A DNA stretch of 64,000 nt from JAWRCU01 sp033542235 (GTDB lineage Bacteria > Pseudomonadota > Alphaproteobacteria > Rhizobiales > Rhizobiaceae): NCBI RefSeq assembly GCF_033542235.1, contig NZ_JAWRCU010000002.1, positions 1 through 64,000 on the forward strand, read 5' to 3'. Below the pieces are notes generated by a model. That model was not told the DNA's origin. It did not search any database and was given only the letters and a program-made list of their open reading frames with translations. Each line of letters starts with the position of its first letter. Within the stretch, counting starts at the first letter, position 1. Position numbers and translations under genes: made by a program. This document shows, in pieces, positions 8,651 through 16,950 of this stretch.

Positions 8651-9052
8651 GTGGCCAAGGACAGTCGGCCAGACGAAACCGGAAAACCCGGCTCGGAACG
8701 GATGATTGGAACCGGTGGCGGCGACGAAGACCTGGAGCGCCGCCGGCTTCGGCTCGAAGCCACATTAGCTGAGAGACGGCCGGCAAGTCGCGACGGGAAG
8801 GACGCTCAGAATCCATCGTCGAAGAATTCCTTCGGCAACGCGATCAAGCTTTCGAGCGAGTTCGTTGCCGCGATTGTGGTGGGTGTCGGGATCGGCTGGG
8901 TTCTGGACTATTGGGCCGGCACCAAGCCTTGGGGACTGATCGTCTTCCTGTTTCTCGGCTTTGCGGCGGGTGTCCTCAACGTGATGCGGTCGGCCGGCAT
9001 GGTCGCCGAGCACGGGTCGCAGCCGCCGTTCGGGAAGGACGGCTCCAGTTGA
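8651..9052 (+). CDS. atpI: ATP synthase protein I
   Basis: A 133-residue AtpI/AtpZ-type protein. A charged N-terminal half (residues 1-60) is followed by two transmembrane helices, SSEFVAAIVVGVGIGWVLDY and WGLIVFLFLGFAAGVLNVM. It assists assembly of the c-ring or ion supply to F0 and is not part of the finished complex. GTG start, with GGGAGG a few bases upstream. First gene of the F0 operon and 41 bp before atpB, the usual alphaproteobacterial order. Confidence 0.9.
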   Translation: MAKDSRPDETGKPGSERMIGTGGGDEDLERRRLRLEATLAERRPASRDGKDAQNPSSKNSFGNAIKLSSEFVAAIVVGVGIGWVLDYWAGTKPWGLIVFLFLGFAAGVLNVMRSAGMVAEHGSQPPFGKDGSS

Positions 9053-9093
9053 ACACGGCGCTCCGGCGTCGAAGCGTGACGAGGGGATAGAGC

Positions 9094-9843
9094 GTGTCGA
9101 ACGATCCGATCCATCAGTTCCAAATCTCCAAACTGATTCCGATCGAAATCGGCGGCGTCGATTTGTCCTTCACCAATTCATCCGCTTTCATGGCTGCCGC
9201 TGCGATCGCGGCCGGCGCCTTCCTGTTCTTCGGCTCGGCCAATCGCGCGCTGGTGCCGACTCGCCTGCAGTCCATGGCCGAAATGAGTTACGAGTTCGTG
9301 GCCAATATGCTGCGTGATGCGGCCGGCAGCCACGGCATGCGGTTCTTTCCGTTCGTCTTCTCGCTCTTCATGTTCGTGCTGTTTGGCAACCTGTTCGGGC
9401 TCTTCCCCTACTTCTTCACTATCACCAGCCACATCATCGTGACCTTCGCGCTCGCCATGCTGGTGATCGGGACGGTGGTCATCTATGGCTTCGCGAAGCA
9501 CGGTCTGCGCTTCCTGAAGCTGTTCGTGCCGAGCGGCGTTCCGGGCCTGCTGGTGCCGTTGGTGGTGCTGATCGAGGTGATCTCGTTCCTGTCGAGGCCG
9601 GTCAGCCTCTCCGTTCGTCTCTTCGCCAACATGCTCGCTGGCCACATTACGCTGAAAGTGTTCGCCGGCTTCGTGACATCGCTTGCGGCCTTCGGCGCAG
9701 TCGGCGTCGCCGGCGCGGTGCTGCCGCTTGCTATGACTGTGGCGCTCACCGCGTTGGAGTTCCTGGTTGCATTCCTGCAAGCCTACGTCTTCGCGGTGCT
9801 CACCTGCATGTATCTCAATGACGCGCTCCATCCGTCGCATTGA
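9094..9843 (+). CDS. atpB: F0F1 ATP synthase subunit a
   Basis: The 249-residue membrane subunit a of the F0 sector, forming the proton half-channels against the c-ring. Five to six hydrophobic segments are evident. The hallmark SVRLFANMLAGH contains the essential arginine that faces the c-subunit carboxylate, and QAYVFAVLTCMYLNDALH closes the protein. The GTG start is preceded by GAGGGGA. It lies between atpI and atpE in the F0 operon. Length and motif placement are normal, with no oddity. Confidence 0.96.
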   Translation: MSNDPIHQFQISKLIPIEIGGVDLSFTNSSAFMAAAAIAAGAFLFFGSANRALVPTRLQSMAEMSYEFVANMLRDAAGSHGMRFFPFVFSLFMFVLFGNLFGLFPYFFTITSHIIVTFALAMLVIGTVVIYGFAKHGLRFLKLFVPSGVPGLLVPLVVLIEVISFLSRPVSLSVRLFANMLAGHITLKVFAGFVTSLAAFGAVGVAGAVLPLAMTVALTALEFLVAFLQAYVFAVLTCMYLNDALHPSH

Positions 9844-9897
9844 GTGCGCCTAAAACTGAAATCGCAATCACGAATCTGGTTCAACAAGGAGTTCGAC

Positions 9898-10122
9898 ATG
9901 GACGTGGAAGCAGCAAAGGCAATCGGTGCGGGCATCGCCTGCCTTGGCATGGGCGGCGCCGGCATGGGCCTCGGCGCAATTTTCGGCAATTACCTGGCGG
10001 GCGCGCTGCGCAACCCGTCGGCTGCCGACGGCCAGTTCGGCCGCCTGATTTTCGGCTTCGCCGTCACCGAGGCGCTCGGCATCTTCTCGCTGCTGATCGC
10101 GTTGCTGCTGCTCTTCACCTGA
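9898..10122 (+). CDS. atpE: F0F1 ATP synthase subunit c
   Basis: A 74-residue proteolipid forming the rotor ring. It is a helical hairpin: helix 1 has the glycine-rich AGIACLGMGGAGMGLGAIFG, the polar loop is ALRNPSA, and helix 2 is GFAVTEALGIFSLLIALLLL with the proton-carrying Glu58. The ATG at 9898 is chosen because AAGGAG lies about 7 bp upstream; the frame extends back to 9844, but that would add an atypical polar leader. Expression relative to neighbours may be raised by this strong ribosome-binding site, as needed for a multi-copy subunit. Confidence 0.97.
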   Translation: MDVEAAKAIGAGIACLGMGGAGMGLGAIFGNYLAGALRNPSAADGQFGRLIFGFAVTEALGIFSLLIALLLLFT

Positions 10123-10192
10123 GAACAGCTGACGGCTCGAAAGCCACTTCGGCCGCACTGAGCGGCCGACCTTCGTGGACAGGGGAAGCGAG

Positions 10193-10765
10193 ATGTTTGT
10201 GACACCGGGATATGCGCACGAAGCCTCTCCGGCGTTGGATCAGTCCACCGCAGTAGAGGGGGCCGAGCACGGCAAGGGGGCTTTTCCGCCCTTCGATCCT
10301 TCGCACTACCCTTCGCAGATCCTGTGGCTGGCAATCATCTTCGGCCTCTTCTATTTGTTCCTGAAGCAGGTTGCGGTGCCGCGTGTCGGCTCGATTCTCG
10401 ATGTTCGCCGCGAGCGCATCGCGCACGACCTCGATCAGGCCGCGAAAATGAAGGAAGAGGCTGACGCCGCCGTTGCGGCCTACGAACAGGAGCTTGCCGA
10501 GGCGCGCGCCAAGGCTAATTCCATCGGTCAGGACGCGCGCAACTCGGCCAAGGTCGAAGCTGAGGCCAAGCGCAAGCAAGTCGAGGGTGAGCTCGAGAAG
10601 AAGCTCGCCGACGCCGAAGCTCACATAGCGGGGATCAAGTCCTCCGCTCTGGCCGAGGTGAGCAGCATTGCGACGGACACGGCTTCGGTGATCGTCGAGC
10701 GCCTGGTCGGCCTCAAGGTCGACAAGGCGACGGTTGCCGCTGCAGTGAAGTCGGTTCGCGAATAG
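10193..10765 (+). CDS. atpF2: F0F1 ATP synthase subunit b'
   Basis: A 190-residue peripheral-stalk subunit of the b' type, present in photosynthetic bacteria and alphaproteobacteria, which use a b/b' heterodimer instead of b2. An N-terminal extension (about 1-45, FPPFDPSHYPSQILWLAI) precedes one transmembrane helix (about 46-65), then a long charged coiled coil reaching toward F1. The ATG at 10193 follows GGGGAAGCGAG; a GTG at 10175 is a less likely start. It is followed after 9 bp by the paired subunit b gene. Confidence 0.93.
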   Translation: MFVTPGYAHEASPALDQSTAVEGAEHGKGAFPPFDPSHYPSQILWLAIIFGLFYLFLKQVAVPRVGSILDVRRERIAHDLDQAAKMKEEADAAVAAYEQELAEARAKANSIGQDARNSAKVEAEAKRKQVEGELEKKLADAEAHIAGIKSSALAEVSSIATDTASVIVERLVGLKVDKATVAAAVKSVRE

Positions 10766-10774
10766 GAGACGGCG

Positions 10775-11254
10775 ATGGACGCGACATTCTGGGCATTGAT
10801 CGCGCTCGTGATCTTCTTGGGCGTGGTCATCTACTACCGCGTGCCGGGAATGATCGGCAAATCGCTCGACGAGCGTGCCGCCAAGATCCGAAACGAGCTT
10901 GATGAGGCCCAGCGGCTGCGCGAAGAGGCGCACCAGTTGCTCGGCGAATACCAGAGAAAGCGCAAGGAAGCCGAGCAGGAAGCAAGCGAGATCATCGCTG
11001 CGGCCAAGCGCGAGGCCGAGACATTGGTCGAGGATGCGCACAAGAAGAGCGAAGAATATGTCGCGCGCCGGGCCGCACTCGCCGAGCTGAAGATCAGCCA
11101 GGCCGAGCGCGACGCCGTGGCCGAGGTTCGCTCGATCGCGGTTGACGTGGCCACGGAGGCAGCGCGTGCTGTGCTTGCGGGCAAGCTCGACGCGAAGGCA
11201 AGCGCGGATCTGTTCAGGGATTCGCTCAAGGCGGTTCAGAGCAAGCTGCAGTAG
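10775..11254 (+). CDS. atpF: F0F1 ATP synthase subunit b
   Basis: A 159-residue stator subunit. One N-terminal transmembrane helix (ATFWALIALVIFLGVVIYY) is followed by an extended coiled coil rich in Glu, Lys and Ala (about 30-150). It pairs with b' to hold the F1 alpha3beta3 head still against rotor torque. It is the last gene of the F0 operon and is followed by a strong terminator. The F1 genes (atpHAGDC) are not here, matching the split F0/F1 organisation of alphaproteobacteria. Confidence 0.95.
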   Translation: MDATFWALIALVIFLGVVIYYRVPGMIGKSLDERAAKIRNELDEAQRLREEAHQLLGEYQRKRKEAEQEASEIIAAAKREAETLVEDAHKKSEEYVARRAALAELKISQAERDAVAEVRSIAVDVATEAARAVLAGKLDAKASADLFRDSLKAVQSKLQ

Positions 11255-11283
11255 CTGCCCGACGAGCTGACTGTTTCATGAAG

Positions 11284-11307
11284 AAGCCGCCGAAAGGCGG
11301 CTTTTTT
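11284..11307 (+). terminator. Rho-independent terminator of atp operon
   Basis: Stem AAGCCGCC / GGCGGCTT with a GAAA tetraloop, followed by a run of T, 30 bp after the atpF stop. A textbook intrinsic terminator on the plus strand. Confidence 0.9.
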
Positions 11308-11347
11308 GCGCTCGCAAAGGTGGGCTCTTCTAGCGTCGGACGCCGGT

Positions 11348-11526
11348 GCTGCCCCTCACCGTTACCCTTTCCTCGCAAAAGACGGGGAGAGGGGGGCTTC
11401 AACGTTGGCGCTTAATCCCTGTCTCTGCGAGGCTTTCAAGGGGAGGAGATTGCCCAAACGATGACGCCCCCTCACACCGTCTTTTACCCCGTGTGTTACG
11501 GGGAGAGGGTAAGGGTGAGGGGCGGC
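11348..11526. repeat. 179-bp palindromic intergenic element
   Basis: Inverted arms 11348-11368 and 11506-11526 match in 19 of 21 positions and share the CCCCTCACC...TTACCCT core. Purine-rich GGGGAGAGG blocks lie inside. It fills the gap between the atpF terminator and the rnhB stop. A shorter relative occurs at 63925-63985. Confidence 0.7.
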
Positions 11527-11554
11527 GCTTGCGTCAAGTGATTGGCGGCACACC

Positions 11555-12256
11555 CTAGTCCGCGTCGGCCAGCACAATCTCTTCCTGCACGATAATCTCG
11601 GCATCTATTCGGAATGGTGAGAAGGTCATGCGGTGTAGCCGCGCGCAGGCGCCTTCGGCCTCGATTGCTGCGCGATGCCGCTCGGTCGCGTAGCCCATGT
11701 GGAACTCGAAGCCGTAGCGGGCATGGCGCGAGGCGCACATGCCCATCATTCGGTCGCGCATCACCTTGGCAACGATCGAGGCGGCGGCGATCGAGTGCGA
11801 GCGCTGGTCGCCCTTGACGAAGGCTTCGCCGGGGCAGGGCAGGCCCTGCGGCACATCCAGCCCGTCGGTAATGGCAAATGCAGGCGTGATGGCCAGACTG
11901 CAGGCCGCGCGCCGCATCGCCTCCAGGCTCGCCTTGCGGATATCGGTGCGGTCGATCGTCTCGGCTGAGCAGGATGCGAACGAGACGGCGAGCGCCTTCT
12001 TCAGGATGGCCGCGAACAGGTTCTCGCGTTCTTCTGCCGACAACCTCTTCGAATCGTCGAGTCCCTTGGGGATCCGCTTCGGGTCAAGGATCACTGCCGC
12101 TGCGACGACCGGCCCGGCGAGCGGGCCGCGGCCGGCCTCGTCGAGCCCGGCCACCGGCCACTGTCCGCGCTTGATCGCACGCCGCTCGATCGAGAAATCC
12201 GGACGGATATCTTCGAGCACAAAAAGGGTTGGAGAATCGGAACGCGGTCGAGCCAT
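11555..12256 (-). CDS. rnhB: Ribonuclease HII
   Basis: A 233-residue RNase HII that nicks RNA in RNA-DNA hybrids, including single misincorporated ribonucleotides. The catalytic motif GLDEAGRGPLAGPVVAAAVI supplies the first Asp and Glu. The downstream ITDGLDVP and the SIAAASIVAKVMRDR block are also family-typical. The ATG at 12256 gives the N terminus MARPRSDSPTLFVLED, which I judge usual for rhizobial members. A TTG 12 codons upstream sits only 2 bp after an AGGAGG and remains an alternative. The N-terminal extension of about 35 residues before the core is common in alphaproteobacteria. Confidence 0.95.
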   Translation of the reverse strand: MARPRSDSPTLFVLEDIRPDFSIERRAIKRGQWPVAGLDEAGRGPLAGPVVAAAVILDPKRIPKGLDDSKRLSAEERENLFAAILKKALAVSFASCSAETIDRTDIRKASLEAMRRAACSLAITPAFAITDGLDVPQGLPCPGEAFVKGDQRSHSIAAASIVAKVMRDRMMGMCASRHARYGFEFHMGYATERHRAAIEAEGACARLHRMTFSPFRIDAEIIVQEEIVLADAD

Positions 12257-12403
12257 AGCGGCAATGCTCGCACCGGCTCCGATTCTCCGCAAGGCCTCCT
12301 GGCCCAGGGGCGGTAGGCGGGAGGCGCCGTCGGCCTGAGTGCGGGGCGGGCCGACGGGATTGGAAGAAGGCAGGCGCCTTGGATGCCGGCGCCAGCCAGT
12401 CGT

Positions 12404-13609
12404 TCAGAGCAGCATCAGCTGCTTGCCTGCCTTCTCGGGCGCTACGAACAGGTCTGTCCTGAGCGTCCGTTTCTCGAGATTGAGGCCGAGCCTCTTGGCA
12501 GCAAGCTCGAAGCGGCGGCCGATCTGCCAGGCATAGGGGCCGGTGCCCTTCATGCGTTTGCCCCATTCCGAATCATAGTCCTTGCCGTCGCGCATCGAAC
12601 GGATCAGCGACATCACGTGCCGGTAGCGGTCGGGATAGTGGCGCAGCAGCCAGTCCTTGAAGATCGGTGCAACCTCGAGCGGCAGACGAAGCAGCACGTA
12701 ACCTGCCTCACGCGCACCGGCGGCCCGAGCCGAATCGAGGATGCGCTCGATCTCGCTGTCATTCAGTCCGGGAATGACCGGGCCGATCATAACCGAGGCA
12801 GGCACCCCGGCTTCGTTGAGCGCCTTCATGGCTTCCAGCCGCTTCGTTGGTGTCGAGGCGCGCGGTTCCATGGTTCGCGCCAGCCGCCGGTCGAGCGTGG
12901 TCACCGAAAGCGCCACCTTCGCGAGCCCCCGCTCGGCCATGCGCGACAAAATGTCGATGTCGCGCACGACCAGCGCCGACTTGGTCACGATGCCGACAGG
13001 GTGACCGCAGGCCTCCAGCACTTCCAGCACCTCGCGCATGATGCGGTACTCTCGCTCGATCGGCTGGTAGGGATCGGTGTTGGTTCCGATCGCGATGGTG
13101 CGCGGCTGATAGCCCTCCTTGCCGAGTTCTCTCTCGAGCAGGCGTGCGGCGTCCGGTTTGGCGAAAAGCTTCGATTCGAAATCGAGCCCTGGCGAGAGAC
13201 CCATATAGCTGTGGGTCGGCCGCGCGAAACAGTAGATGCAGCCATGCTCGCAACCGCGATAAGGGTTGATCGAACGGTCGAAAGAGATGTCGGGAGAATC
13301 GTTGCGTGTGATGATGGTGCGTGGTTTCTCGACCTGCACCTCGGTCTTGAACGGCGGCAGCTCCTCGATCGCGCCCCAGCCGTCGTCAAAGACATCGCGC
13401 GTGATCGGTTCGAAGCGCCCGGTCGGATTGAGCCCTGCGCCACGCCCCCGGCGGCGCTCTTCGCCGACCCTGATGCCGCTCTCCTCGACAATGGCGTTCG
13501 CCAGCGGCGATTTTCCGTTGCCGAAGGCTGCAGCGTCGGCGCGCACGATGTCGGCCATCTTGGCGCGTTCCCAAGGCGTGTCTGCGGTCTGTCGAATCGC
13601 TGTTCTCAT
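12404..13609 (-). CDS. PA0069-family radical SAM protein
   Basis: A 401-residue radical SAM enzyme of the PA0069/SplB-like group. The cluster-binding motif CEHGCIYC gives Cys120, Cys124 and Cys127 (CxxxCxxC). It is preceded by the family signature RGRGAGLNPTGRFE (54-67) and INPYRGC, and followed by GTNTDPYQPIE. Members are widespread but biochemically undefined; distant similarity to spore photoproduct lyase does not establish DNA repair. The start at 13609 (MRTAIRQTADTPWERAK) follows AGGAA; an internal ATG at 13558 is an alternative. It is divergent from a glycosyltransferase gene. Confidence 0.88.
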   Translation of the reverse strand: MRTAIRQTADTPWERAKMADIVRADAAAFGNGKSPLANAIVEESGIRVGEERRRGRGAGLNPTGRFEPITRDVFDDGWGAIEELPPFKTEVQVEKPRTIITRNDSPDISFDRSINPYRGCEHGCIYCFARPTHSYMGLSPGLDFESKLFAKPDAARLLERELGKEGYQPRTIAIGTNTDPYQPIEREYRIMREVLEVLEACGHPVGIVTKSALVVRDIDILSRMAERGLAKVALSVTTLDRRLARTMEPRASTPTKRLEAMKALNEAGVPASVMIGPVIPGLNDSEIERILDSARAAGAREAGYVLLRLPLEVAPIFKDWLLRHYPDRYRHVMSLIRSMRDGKDYDSEWGKRMKGTGPYAWQIGRRFELAAKRLGLNLEKRTLRTDLFVAPEKAGKQLMLL

Positions 13610-13730
13610 GAAACTATTCCTATTTTCGGAAGGAGAACAAAGCAAGAACTTTTTCGCTGTCGGGTAGGTGATGGAATTTTGTGCAGCGCACAACTGGCGC
13701 GAACAGCCGGATTCCGGTAATCGGCTATTT

Positions 13731-14237
13731 ATGCTCTCGGTGCTGATCGAAACGCGCGATGACGAGGAGGCTCTGGCTCGCACGCTTGCCTCGCTGATCG
13801 GCGCAGCTGTCGAAGGCGTGGTGCGGGAAGTGATCGTGGTCGATCTCGGTTCGACCGACCAGACACGTTACGTCGCCGAGCATGCAGGCTGCCATTTTCT
13901 CACCGACGGCGGAATTGCAGCCGCGATTACGGCAGCCAAGAGCGAGTGGCTGTTGCTCGTTGAGCCGGGAGCGCGGCTTGTCGAGGGTTGGACGGAACCG
14001 GTCGTGGCGCATGTCAATAGATCGACCATGCCGGCGCGCCTTTCGAGGTCGCGCGATGATCGGCTCTCCTTTCTGGTGCGCCTGTTTTCGGCCAATCGGC
14101 CGCTTGTCGAAGGGCTCGTCATCAGCAAGCGGCAAGCTTTCGGCTTGGCGAAAAATGCCGGCAACGCCGAGGCGCTCGCCCGAGGGCTGGCTGTGAAGCG
14201 GCTTTCAGCGGGGATATCGCCTGCGAAGAAGGGGTAA
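13731..14237 (+). CDS. Short family-2-like glycosyltransferase
   Basis: A 168-residue protein with the N-terminal half of a GT-A (family 2) fold: MLSVLIETRDDEEALARTL, then VREVIVVDLGSTDQT, the nucleotide-sugar binding strand. It is shorter than functional family-2 enzymes (usually over 220 residues) and the acceptor part is poorly recognisable, so activity is uncertain. The start is placed at the ATG giving the family-type N terminus; the frame is open further upstream to 13668. Its stop (TAA) is immediately followed by the stop of the convergent OsmC gene with zero spacing. Confidence 0.7.
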   Translation: MLSVLIETRDDEEALARTLASLIGAAVEGVVREVIVVDLGSTDQTRYVAEHAGCHFLTDGGIAAAITAAKSEWLLLVEPGARLVEGWTEPVVAHVNRSTMPARLSRSRDDRLSFLVRLFSANRPLVEGLVISKRQAFGLAKNAGNAEALARGLAVKRLSAGISPAKKG

Positions 14238-14750
14238 CTACGCCTTTCCCCGGACGACTCGCGCGCTGACGCTCTGAGCGTCGCGGAGCGCGAGAAAATA
14301 TGGGTCGGCGGCCAGTGCGCGATCGACCATCGCGGTCACCTCTTCCCATGGCGCAGAGCTTTGCAGGGTGATCTTGAACCGGGTTTCGAGCGGGGCGGCG
14401 GTGTTGCTGCCAACGCCGAACATGGCGCCGTCGTCGAAATCCATTTCGACATCGACGTCGATCGTGTCGATCGCCACTCCCTCGCGGGCCGCCGTGAGCT
14501 TGATCCCGATGGCAATGCAGCCCGCTAGCCCCGCACGGATGAAGAAGCCCGGCGTCGGGCCTTTCTCGTCGCCGCCAATGACCTTGCTCATATCCATCAC
14601 TGCCTCGTGGTGGCCTTGACGGAATCTGCAGGTCAGGCCTTCGCCGACCTGCGCGCTGGCCCGCACCGAACTGAATGCCGCTTCTGGCTTCTCCCGATAA
14701 ACTGCGATCACGCGCTCCTGCGCGCCACGAATCTGCGCATTTCGATCCAT
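14238..14750 (-). CDS. OsmC family protein
   Basis: A 170-residue protein of the OsmC/Ohr superfamily, small dimers that reduce organic hydroperoxides through a reactive cysteine. The conserved helix is FIRAGLAGCIAIGIKL with its Cys. The family's central strand region VDVEMDFDDGAMFG follows. A second candidate Cys sits in LTCRFRQGH near the N terminus. The spacing differs from the classical OsmC two-cysteine arrangement, so redox function is likely but unproven. Its stop directly abuts the stop of the convergent glycosyltransferase gene. Confidence 0.82.
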   Translation of the reverse strand: MDRNAQIRGAQERVIAVYREKPEAAFSSVRASAQVGEGLTCRFRQGHHEAVMDMSKVIGGDEKGPTPGFFIRAGLAGCIAIGIKLTAAREGVAIDTIDVDVEMDFDDGAMFGVGSNTAAPLETRFKITLQSSAPWEEVTAMVDRALAADPYFLALRDAQSVSARVVRGKA

Positions 14751-14960
14751 GGTCCCCCTCCAACTCGCCTCGCTATGCCCGCCTGTCAGCGAACTTCGCC
14801 GCCTTGCTGAGGAGTTCCTAGGTCCAGCTTGTTTCTAGCCGATGCTAGCAAGTGCCATCATGTAACCGTGTTTTGAAACAATGCCGGTCAAGACTTGTGC
14901 GAATTTGGCAAGTAGCTGGTGTGTTCGCGGCGAGCTTGGCAGGCAACTCGTGGCGCAACC

Positions 14961-15437
14961 TCATGATCGCCCTGCATCAGCCACTGCGACGCCCACGAGC
15001 CATCGCCTGATCAGTTTCTCCTCTTCCGGCGACAGGCCGTCTGCCAGTTCGCGTTCGAGGGAATCAACCCGCTCGCGGCTTGCGGCAAGCATAGTTCGGC
15101 CCGTCTCGCTGAGGTCGAGATGTTGGATGCGCCCATGGACAGCATGCGGACTGCGCACCAATGCCCCCGCGCGCTCGAGATTGGCCACGATCACGCTCAC
15201 CGTCTGCGGCGTAAGAAGCGCAAGCCGAGCCAGTTCCGCGTTGGACAGGCCAGGATAGGCCGCGAGCATCGTCAACACCGAGAACTGCGGCGGCGTCACA
15301 TCCAGATCGGCCAGCGCACGCTCCACCCGAAGACGAAATGCCCCGGCCGCCTGCCTCAGCAGATAACCGAGATGGCCTTCTTTCCCACGTTTGCCCTCAC
15401 CGGGCCTTGGAACGGATGACGATCGAGACTTGCGCAT
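14961..15437 (-). CDS. MarR family transcriptional regulator
   Basis: A 158-residue winged-helix regulator. The DNA-binding core covers about residues 45-105 (VTPPQFSVLTMLAAYPGLSN, LLTPQTVSVIVANLERAGAL), followed by the basic wing HAVHGRIQHLDLSETG and a C-terminal dimerisation helix. The ATG at 15437 gives a standard family length; the frame stays open upstream into the neighbouring gene, which is unlikely to be used. It is divergently transcribed from an epimerase-like gene with only 62 bp between starts, the usual layout for a MarR that represses itself and its neighbour. Confidence 0.9.
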   Translation of the reverse strand: MRKSRSSSVPRPGEGKRGKEGHLGYLLRQAAGAFRLRVERALADLDVTPPQFSVLTMLAAYPGLSNAELARLALLTPQTVSVIVANLERAGALVRSPHAVHGRIQHLDLSETGRTMLAASRERVDSLERELADGLSPEEEKLIRRWLVGVAVADAGRS

Positions 15438-15499
15438 AATATCAGAGCTTTGATAAGATATTCGAACTCTTACATTATCGAACTTATGAGGCGCTGGCG
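15438..15499. promoter_or_regulatory. Shared MarR/epimerase control region
   Basis: A 62-bp, AT-rich divergent promoter region. It contains an inverted repeat TATCA-GAGCTT-TGATA (15440-15455) and a direct repeat TCGAACT (15462-15468 and 15478-15484). Either could be the MarR operator. Assignment by position only. Confidence 0.5.
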
Positions 15500-16228
15500 A
15501 TGGCCCATCGGATCTTTTTGGCAGGCGCCGCAGGCGCAATCGGGCAAAGATTGTCTCTGCTGCTGGTTCGCGCCGGCCATCAGGTGGCTGGCACCACCCG
15601 ATCTGAAGCCAAAGCTGAACAACTGCGCGCCTTGCGCGTCGAGCCGGCGCTGGTCGACGTCTTCGATGCGGATGCGCTTTCCCGCGCGGTCGCCGCCGCG
15701 CGGCCCGACATAGTGATCCATCAGCTCACCGATCTGCCGAGAGGACTTGACCCCAGCCGCATGGCGGAGGCGCGGGTCCGCAATGCCCGAGTGCGGGACG
15801 AGGGCACTCGCAACCTCGTCAGCGCCGCTATCGCGGCAGGCGCGCGCCGGCTGGTGGCGCAGAGCATCGCCTGGATCTATGCCCCGGGCCCAGAGCCTCA
15901 TATCGAAAGCGATCCGCTGGACGTCCATGCGGAGGGTGGCCTGGCCGTCACCGTCAAAGGCGTTGTGGCACTCGAGAAGTGGACGCTTGCCTCGCCTCTT
16001 GCCGGCGTCGTGCTTCGCTATGGCCGGTTCTACGGTCCGGGAACCGGCGTCGATGCCGCACCCATTCCACCGGCCCTTCACGTGGATGCTGCCGCTTATG
16101 CCGCACTGCTCGCGCTCGATCGTGGCACGACGGGCATCTTCAATATCGCCGACCAAAACGATCATGTTGCTACAGAAAAAGCTCGCAAGGAGCTCGGCTG
16201 GCGCGCCGACTTTCGCTTGCAAGAGTGA
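15500..16228 (+). CDS. NAD(P)-dependent epimerase/dehydratase-like protein
   Basis: A 242-residue extended-SDR protein. The Rossmann motif GAAGAIGQ lies at residues 9-16. The later GPGPEP..., LRYGRFYGPGTG and IFNIADQNDHVATEKARKELGW segments are typical of atypical NAD-dependent epimerases related to YeeZ/NmrA. The canonical YxxxK is not obvious (SIAWIYAPG occupies that zone), so catalysis may be altered. It is shorter than classic epimerases (about 300 residues). It is probably controlled by the divergent MarR regulator. The substrate is unknown. Confidence 0.8.
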   Translation: MAHRIFLAGAAGAIGQRLSLLLVRAGHQVAGTTRSEAKAEQLRALRVEPALVDVFDADALSRAVAAARPDIVIHQLTDLPRGLDPSRMAEARVRNARVRDEGTRNLVSAAIAAGARRLVAQSIAWIYAPGPEPHIESDPLDVHAEGGLAVTVKGVVALEKWTLASPLAGVVLRYGRFYGPGTGVDAAPIPPALHVDAAAYAALLALDRGTTGIFNIADQNDHVATEKARKELGWRADFRLQE

Positions 16229-16395
16229 CCGAATTGGCCGGCCGGAGAGACGTCCGTAACAGGAGGCAATGGCAGTTGTCTGTGGCAAAACCGCAACCTC
16301 CGGCAAGGAGCTCTGCCGGCTGCGCGGTCCCTTTCGTTCCCACCGGCATGGTGCGCGATCTAGGCGCGGCCGGACCTCGACGAGGCTGGCTCAGC

Positions 16396-16950
16396 TCAAG
16401 CGGCTTTGCCGCCTCGCTTCAGATGCTCGTCGAGCCTCGGCATGATCTCGACGAAGTTGCAGGGCATATGCCGATAATCGAGCTGCGCCTTGATAATGCC
16501 GTCCCAGGCGTCGCGGCAGGCGCCGGGCGAGCCTGGCAGGACGAAAACGAAGGTGGCGTTGAGGACGCCGCCGGTCGCCCTCGACTGGATGGTCGAAGTA
16601 CCGATCTTGTCGTAGGAGATCCGGTGGAAGACTTCCGAGAAGCCATCCATGCGCTTTTCAAAGATCGGCTCCAGCGCCTCCGGCGTCACGTCGCGGCCCG
16701 TGAATCCGGTGCCGCCGGTCGTGATGACCACGTCGATGTCGGGATCCGTCGACCATGCCTCGACACATTCGCGTATGGCAGCCTTTTCGTCCTTTACGAT
16801 GTGGCGGACCGCCAGAATATGCCCCGCCTCAACAATGCGGTCGGCGAGCGTCTGGCCCGACTTGTCCTCCGCAAGCGTGCGGGTATCGGAGACTGTTAGC
16901 ACGGCGATTCGGACGGGGATGAAGGGTCGGCTCTCGTCAATCCGCGACAT
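16396..16950 (-). CDS. moaB: Molybdenum cofactor biosynthesis protein B
   Basis: A 184-residue MoaB/MogA-fold protein that adenylylates molybdopterin or binds it during molybdenum cofactor synthesis. Recognisable motifs are IAVLTVSDTRTLAEDKSGQT near the N terminus and VVITTGGTGFTGRDVTPEAL, the pterin-binding TGGTG loop. A C-terminal FVLPGSPGACRDAWDGI is also family-typical. Its start overlaps the 3' end of ispE by 14 bp, so the two are translated from one transcript even though their pathways are unrelated. Confidence 0.93.
   Translation of the reverse strand: MSRIDESRPFIPVRIAVLTVSDTRTLAEDKSGQTLADRIVEAGHILAVRHIVKDEKAAIRECVEAWSTDPDIDVVITTGGTGFTGRDVTPEALEPIFEKRMDGFSEVFHRISYDKIGTSTIQSRATGGVLNATFVFVLPGSPGACRDAWDGIIKAQLDYRHMPCNFVEIMPRLDEHLKRGGKAA

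Noticed and set aside
12383..13720. Long open frame on the plus strand opposite the radical SAM gene
   Set aside because: Antisense shadow created by high GC and codon bias; no domain signature, and the opposite strand encodes a clear CxxxCxxC enzyme. The same applies to long frames opposite LysR, moaB/ispE, the TPR-LysM gene, glyQ, glyS, hutF, hutH, the CoA-transferase and hutU.
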